NCBI GenBank assembly: GCA_000727475.1
Contig: KL647300.1
Span: forward strand, 2,439,063-2,503,062
Length of the DNA: 64,000 nucleotides
Direction of reading: 5' to 3'
From: Sarcocystis neurona
Lineage: Eukaryota > Apicomplexa > Conoidasida > Eucoccidiorida > Sarcocystidae
In this document: one piece after another, positions 59,155 to 64,000 of the stretch
Layout: every line of letters starts with the position of its first letter
How positions within the stretch are numbered: the stretch's first letter is position 1
The notes under the pieces: model-generated
What the model was told of the DNA's origin: nothing
The model's input: the letters and a program-made list of their open reading frames with translations, nothing else
Databases searched by the model: none
Translations under genes and position numbers: made by a program

Positions 59155-60600
59155 TTACAGTAGGCAGCATTGCTTTTGTGCTGGTTGAAACATCAGGATC
59201 GGCAGTGGCGTTGGTACTCTAGCACACGCGCGAGCATGCCAAAAGCAGCTGCAGCAAGTCGCTGCGTCGCTATCCAGGGGCATACCGTTCTTCCAACGCT
59301 TCAAGTAGCTCGGCGTGTTCCTCCTGCATCCGCATGTTCTCCATCTACACTTTTTCAAGCAGAAAATTCAATCCTTCTTCTTGTGATGTCCGCAGAAGCT
59401 GCTTTACTTACATATGGAAAGGTTCTGCCCAATATTATTGCCCGAACACGTGTGTGTCTCCTGGTACTCGCTCGGGCTCTCCCTACCGCGCATGCAAAGT
59501 TGTGGGGAGAGCGCATCAAGGGGGACGCTGCTGCCGAACCTGCTCCTGCCGCTGCTTGCCTGTGCTGTTGCTGAACCAGCGGTTACTCCGGCTGCTGCTA
59601 CAGGACTTGCTTTTCCTGAGTATCGGCCGTGCATCAGGACTGCTCTTGCAGTATCTGTGTCCCGCATCTTCCCTTCCTTTCTCCTCCTCTGGTCCTTCTT
59701 GTGTGGATCTTTCGTTAACACCTGGAAGCAGCAGGACGTATTGAACCTTTGGTGCCCGGCTTACCCTTTGAATCTTCGCCTCGCCGGCAGCAGCAGTGGA
59801 TGAAACTGCAACAACAACACTGCAGCCGCAGGCGCCGCAGCAGCAGCCCTAGCCTTTGCAAAGCAGGGAGGCTCCCGCCCCCGCAACACAAAAAGGCCTC
59901 GAAGACTGCTGCTGCTCGTGCTGCTGCTTCTGCTGCTTCATTTCCCCTTTCTTTATCACGCCCCCGCTGATGTGCCTCGAGCTGTAAGAGCATCGAGGAT
60001 GATCACTGCGTCACGAACAGCAGCAGTGGCCGCAGTGGACCCAGCGGCAGCAAACTAGCGCCCTTCCTGCAGGGTCGGCAATTTCTACGGTATCTCACTG
60101 TGTGTGTGAGCCTACTGCGCACAGGTCTGGTAGTCAAGCGCAGCGCCTGCTGCGCTGCGGTGTCACTACAGCTCTCCAAAACGGCATCCGTCGGTGTGTA
60201 ATACGCTGTCTTGTGCCTGCTGGTTAGATTTTTCCCTACTGCGGTCTCTCTTTCGTAACGTCATTGCGCAAGCGCTCTCCCTACTTCCTGGGAGAGGCAC
60301 TTCTACTGCTTATATTCCGCTGTACGCCTGTGCGACTGCTGCCTTTTCTGCAGCGGCTGACTGTCTCATCGTGCTGCTGCTCTTGCACACGACCGCATCC
60401 TGCTGCTTCTTTTGCTGGTACAGACTTCTTTCTGCGGCTGCAACGTCAGTCAGAACTTCGACCTGTAGCTGCTCCGTCTGCTGTAGTCGCGAACGGCATT
60501 CTGCTGCGGCTGCTTTGCATGTTACTGCGCGAGCCCTTAGCATATCTACTACCGCTGCTCCTGGTGTACTCCGCGGTTGCGCCGGCTGCTGCTGCAGCAT
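59155..60600 (-). CDS. Spliced hypothetical protein with coiled-coil segments
   Basis: Function unknown. A chain of minus exons fits by phase. Exon A (about 60310-60600) starts MLQQQPAQPR and holds a heptad-like helix with VVDMLRARAVTCKAAAAE, RLQQTEQLQVEVLTDVAAAE and YQQKKQQDAVV. Exon B (about 59954-60058) has AVRDAVIILDALTARG and a GTGATA donor. Exon C (59765-59805) follows TTGTTGTTGCAG and ends at GTAAGC. Exon D (from 59721, after CTGCTTCCAG) reads GVNERSTQEGPEEEKGRED and continues to TGKQRQEQ, then either reaches a stop at 59516 or leaves at GTTCGG, in phase, to exon E (near 59282-59345; MENMRMQEEHAELLEALEER, donor GTATGC). A last piece VPTPLPILMFQPAQK ends at 59155. The A-to-B junction is not solved and the 5' end may extend upstream. 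The protein is probably intracellular; no signal peptide or membrane segment is seen. Confidence 0.4.
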
Positions 60601-60640
60601 TTTCTCACCGCTTTGCTGCTGCTGCTGCTGCGTAGGGATT

Positions 60641-63600
60641 ATGGTGCCGCTACCCCCTCTGGCGTCGAAGGCAGCAGCGGTTGCCGCCCCGCTGCTGAAG
60701 AAGGGCCTTGGGCACACAGCGCGGCCCAGGAACAGCAAAAGCAGCAGCAGCAAGCGTCCTCACGGCGGCCATCTCAGCAGGACGAGTAGCAGCTGCAGAG
60801 CCCAACAACGCTTTTCGATCGTGACGAATAGCGGAGAACAGCCGGTGACTTTTTCTGCGTCGGCGTTGCCTGCGCCTGGGACACGCGTATCACCTGCTTC
60901 CTCCTCTTCCACCGACAACAACGTGTGTGTTCCCCATCACCGCAGCAGCTTTGCTGCTGTTGTTACGGCCCCTGCCAGGTCGCTCCCCTGCAGCACCCAG
61001 AGCAGCAGCAGAAGCAGCAGCAGGACCGTAGGAGTTACCGCGGCGGCAGGACACCTTAGCACAGCAGCTGCAGCCATAGTAGCCGCCAGTCCACGAGCGG
61101 CCTCTGAGTCTACCAGTTCTCCTGTATGCAGCCCTCCGGTCGTCTCTCCCCGACACTTCAAGACTCTCCTACCTAGGCTCCCCGTCCCTGCAGCAAATGC
61201 TGCGACAGTGGATGCTGCCCCTACAGCAGCAGCAGAAGCCGAAGGCGCGCCCAAGGCACTCACACAGACAGCATCTGCGGGTGTCAGCCCATCCTTAGCG
61301 ATCGCCGCAGAAGCCGCCGCAGCACCTGTTCGATCAGCAGTAATAAACACAGCAGCGGACGCTGCCTTTGCTACTGCAACAACAACAGCAGCAGAAACTA
61401 GCACCGGTGCGCTTTCACTATCTGTCTGTGCTGACTCTTTAAACTCCGTCGCTGCTGTTGCTCAAGGGGTTGACGCGACGTCTCTGGGAGACACTGCGGC
61501 ACGCGCGGCAGAGACCCATTGTTTGCGGCAGCGGCAGCAGTACCAGGAGAAGCGGGAGCGGCCGCTGCCGCTGCAGCGGCCAAAACTGCAGCCCTTACAA
61601 ATGTCTTCTGTGAGCTTTCTATGCTCACCTTCCTCTCTGAGATCGACACCTTGGACACGCGCGTTTGGACCGCAGTGGGCGCGTGCTGCTGCCGGTGTTG
61701 CTGCAGCAGAGCAGCAGAGTCCCGCAACCAGAGCAGCGCCAGGAGAAACGCCTCCTCTTGTCGCTGACGCAGCAGCAGCAGCAGTACTGACAAAGGATGG
61801 TGCCGCTGCTGCTGCTGCTGCGTCACAAGGTGTGATATCTCCAGCTGCTCAAGAACTACCTGCGGCCGGTTCTAGTGGTGCTGCCGACGACGGCGTCTCT
61901 CGGCTGGCGGCGGCTCGCACTGCGGCCGCCTCAGCCACCCTGCCCAGTGTGACCACCAGGGCTGGTGCGGCAAATCCGCCTGTTGGTGCGACAGTTTCTG
62001 CTGCTGCGCCTGCAGCAACTTCTGCTGCACCACCTGCAGCCGCTCCCGCTTCAGCATTTTCAGCAGCAGCCGCTGCTGCTCGTGCAGCAACTGCCGCTGG
62101 TGCTGCTGGTTCTTTTTCAGCACCAGCTGCAGCGACCTGCGGGGCTCTTGCCGTTGGAGCTGTGACTTCGGCTCCTTCTACATCGATTGCTGCTGCCGTA
62201 ACAGCCATGCCTGCTGCTGCTGCAAAGAATGCGTCTCTCGCTTCTGCAGCTACGTCCACGTGCTCAGCTGCTGACGCTTCGGTGTGGGCACCTTGGCTTG
62301 CCGCTGCCGGTGCCCCTAGGTGTCCTGCTGCTGCTGGTTCCAGTGATCCTGTCGCTGCAGCAGCCTCGATGATTGGTGCTGCTGCTGTTGCTGGCTCTGC
62401 GCGTCTTGCTGCTGCGACGGGTTCTTCTCTGCATGGGGTAAGCCTGAAGCATTCGTCGCTGCGATCAGGAGCTGCTGCTGTTCTGCTGCATCTGCTGCCA
62501 CTCTTCCGCAGGGGAGTGGTCGCGGCTGCAGCAGCAGCAAGGGCGAGACGCCACCCGCCAGAGACAGCAGCAGGCGCTGCGCTGAGTCACCGTGCTCTGT
62601 TGGGTTGCCATGCAGCTGCTGGTGCCGCAGCTCCTGCCGCTTCTGCTGCTTGCTTCTCCTCTCTGTGCAGCAGCGCGAACGACTCTGCGCTGCCGCTGAC
62701 GCCCTCTCTCCTCCCTCCTACGTGTAGCAGCAGCAATAGAAAACTCGCCGTCTGGTCTTCCTCGGAGCAGTCAATAATTTCTAGCGACAGCTGGGCACGA
62801 GACGCGCCCAGCAGCTCGAGCAACAACTGCACCACCCGCACGGCCTACGACCGCCGGAAGGCCAGCGGCTGCAGCGCCAACAACAGCAACAGGCTGCAGA
62901 GCAGCAGAGACGGTGACGAGGAGGATGGCAGCGTGTCTAGGAGCCGCTGCAGCGGGGAGAGCAGCCCGATTGCCTGCATCACCGGCGGCCGAGAGGGCGG
63001 GAGCAGCGGCAGCGCCTACGACAGCGGCGAGAATGGCAACGAGCGACTTCGCTGCAGCGCGGCTCTCCGTCCGATCCCCAGCAGCAAAAGCGGTCCTCAG
63101 GTGGCAAGCAACAGCGGCGGCGGAAGCTACACCAGCAGTAGCAATCAGAGCAACGGCAGCAGTCTTAGTACGGAGGGCTGTAAGGGGCGTCTACACAACG
63201 CATCCAGCAGAAGCAGCAGCCACTGCAGCCGCGGCGACAGCACTCCGCTATTTGTTTCGTCCACTGGCTGCGACAGCAGCATCTCCCAGAAAGAGAGCAG
63301 GAGCAGTCAAAATGCGTGGGGTCTACAGAGCACTGGCGACTTTGTTCTCCGAAGTAGCAGCAGCGGCAACTGTCCTATAAACGGCAGCAGCGAAGTGAGA
63401 AAAAAGGATTCGTACTTCACTTGCGCACCGACACTTGCCGCGGTACCGCGTGCTGCCTCTGCTGCCGTTGGCAGTTCTGTGGCTGCTTGTGGTGCTCCTG
63501 CCGCAGGTATTGCTGCTGCTGCTCTTGGTCGGGCGGCTGCCGGCATTGACGCTGCGTTTGACGCTGCTCCTGCTGCTGCTGCTGCGTCGTCCGCGAAGCC

Positions 63601-64000
63601 TGGAGGAGAGCCTGCTGTAGGTGTTTGTACGGCAGGGGAGGACATGCGTCAGCGACAGCATCAACTGTTGCAGCCACAGCAATTTTCGCACCACGGGGTG
63701 CCCCCTCACCAGCACCAACAGCAGTGGCTTATGCGTGAGCTTCCCGACGTCGAGCAGATCGCGCAGGAAGCACGGCAGCAGCAGGTACCACCCTACCACA
63801 CAGACTTACAACATGCAGGGCTTCAGAAGCAACAGGGGACGCAGCAGCGGGTGCTGCTCCGGCAGGAGATGCAGAAGGAGCAGCAGAGGCAGCAGGCGTC
63901 GCTGGAACAGCGGCAGCAGCAGATGGTGGTGTCGGAGCAGCGGCGTGGAAGTGCGCCCGAGCTTGACAAGGAGTTAGGGCCCCTGCGTATGGGAAGGCAC
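60641..64000 (+). CDS. Large Ala/Ser/Gln-rich protein, partial, runs off right edge
   Basis: One plus-strand frame has no stop codon from 60134 to the window end (about 1,289 codons). The first in-frame ATG after the opposing gene is 60641 (MVPLPPLASKAAAVA). Composition shifts within the same frame: mixed Ser/Arg, then Ala/Pro/Thr (near 61800-62700), then Ser/Asn (near 62700-63300; SSQNAWGLQSTGDFVLR), then Ala, then Gln/Arg (near 63650-64000; LRQEMQKEQQRQQASLEQRQ). Third positions of the Ala codons vary freely while second positions stay C, which marks this frame rather than the minus-strand Gln frame (which contains stops) as coding. No domain is recognised. The continuation and true C-terminus lie outside the window. 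Confidence 0.65.
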   Translation, partial: MVPLPPLASKAAAVAAPLLKKGLGHTARPRNSKSSSSKRPHGGHLSRTSSSCRAQQRFSIVTNSGEQPVTFSASALPAPGTRVSPASSSSTDNNVCVPHHRSSFAAVVTAPARSLPCSTQSSSRSSSRTVGVTAAAGHLSTAAAAIVAASPRAASESTSSPVCSPPVVSPRHFKTLLPRLPVPAANAATVDAAPTAAAEAEGAPKALTQTASAGVSPSLAIAAEAAAAPVRSAVINTAADAAFATATTTAAETSTGALSLSVCADSLNSVAAVAQGVDATSLGDTAARAAETHCLRQRQQYQEKRERPLPLQRPKLQPLQMSSVSFLCSPSSLRSTPWTRAFGPQWARAAAGVAAAEQQSPATRAAPGETPPLVADAAAAAVLTKDGAAAAAAASQGVISPAAQELPAAGSSGAADDGVSRLAAARTAAASATLPSVTTRAGAANPPVGATVSAAAPAATSAAPPAAAPASAFSAAAAAARAATAAGAAGSFSAPAAATCGALAVGAVTSAPSTSIAAAVTAMPAAAAKNASLASAATSTCSAADASVWAPWLAAAGAPRCPAAAGSSDPVAAAASMIGAAAVAGSARLAAATGSSLHGVSLKHSSLRSGAAAVLLHLLPLFRRGVVAAAAAARARRHPPETAAGAALSHRALLGCHAAAGAAAPAASAACFSSLCSSANDSALPLTPSLLPPTCSSSNRKLAVWSSSEQSIISSDSWARDAPSSSSNNCTTRTAYDRRKASGCSANNSNRLQSSRDGDEEDGSVSRSRCSGESSPIACITGGREGGSSGSAYDSGENGNERLRCSAALRPIPSSKSGPQVASNSGGGSYTSSSNQSNGSSLSTEGCKGRLHNASSRSSSHCSRGDSTPLFVSSTGCDSSISQKESRSSQNAWGLQSTGDFVLRSSSSGNCPINGSSEVRKKDSYFTCAPTLAAVPRAASAAVGSSVAACGAPAAGIAAAALGRAAAGIDAAFDAAPAAAAASSAKPGGEPAVGVCTAGEDMRQRQHQLLQPQQFSHHGVPPHQHQQQWLMRELPDVEQIAQEARQQQVPPYHTDLQHAGLQKQQGTQQRVLLRQEMQKEQQRQQASLEQRQQQMVVSEQRRGSAPELDKELGPLRMGRH

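Noticed and set aside
61398..62259. Minus-strand Gln-rich and Ala-rich frames
   Set aside because: In these frames the variable base falls at the first or second codon position and the third is fixed, the reverse of normal coding; stops interrupt the Gln frame. The plus frame explains the sequence better.

Overview
The window reads as nuclear DNA of a coccidian apicomplexan, most probably an Eimeria species. The evidence is the mass of CAG/CTG triplets that encode Gln, Ala and Ser runs inside a giant open frame, TA and CA microsatellites between genes, intron-rich genes with GT-AG borders, and three recognisable eukaryotic proteins swollen by, or embedded in, triplet repeats. Nothing prokaryotic or viral was seen. 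All splice sites were placed by eye from frame, phase and family resemblance.

Layout, left to right. (1) 1-669: first exon and part of the first intron of splicing factor SF3B3, minus strand, running off the left edge. (2) 845-1531: a 71-bp minisatellite interrupted by a 303-bp run of N. (3) 1532-10758: no securely identified gene. About 2.5-8.2 kb is a CAG/CTG-rich patchwork with possible exons and one likely frameshifted coding remnant. (4) 10759-18214: phosphatidylinositol synthase, minus strand, six short exons in 7.4 kb; its introns carry CAG-rich clusters. (5) 18215-22147: intergenic. (6) 22148-40051: a huge HEATR6-like HEAT-repeat protein, minus strand, three exons, about 5,400 residues; conserved blocks are separated by low-complexity inserts, and a probable one-base error in a C10 run breaks the frame near the N-terminus. 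(7) 43491-46140: Gln-rich protein with a compact Cys-containing C-terminal domain, minus strand, 5' exons unresolved. (8) 50265-52724: Ser/Ala/Pro-rich hypothetical protein, minus strand, with a (CA)n tract just beyond its stop. (9) 52725-59154: mostly intergenic, with three small diverged tandem duplications. (10) 59155-60600: a spliced minus-strand gene with coiled-coil segments, function unknown. (11) 60641-64000: a plus-strand Ala/Ser/Gln-rich open frame that runs off the right edge, the only well-supported plus-strand gene.

The recognised genes are housekeeping genes (pre-mRNA splicing, phosphoinositide synthesis, HEAT scaffold) with no evident functional clustering. What stands out is gene architecture: expansion of conserved proteins by homopolymeric amino-acid inserts, and of introns by triplet repeats.
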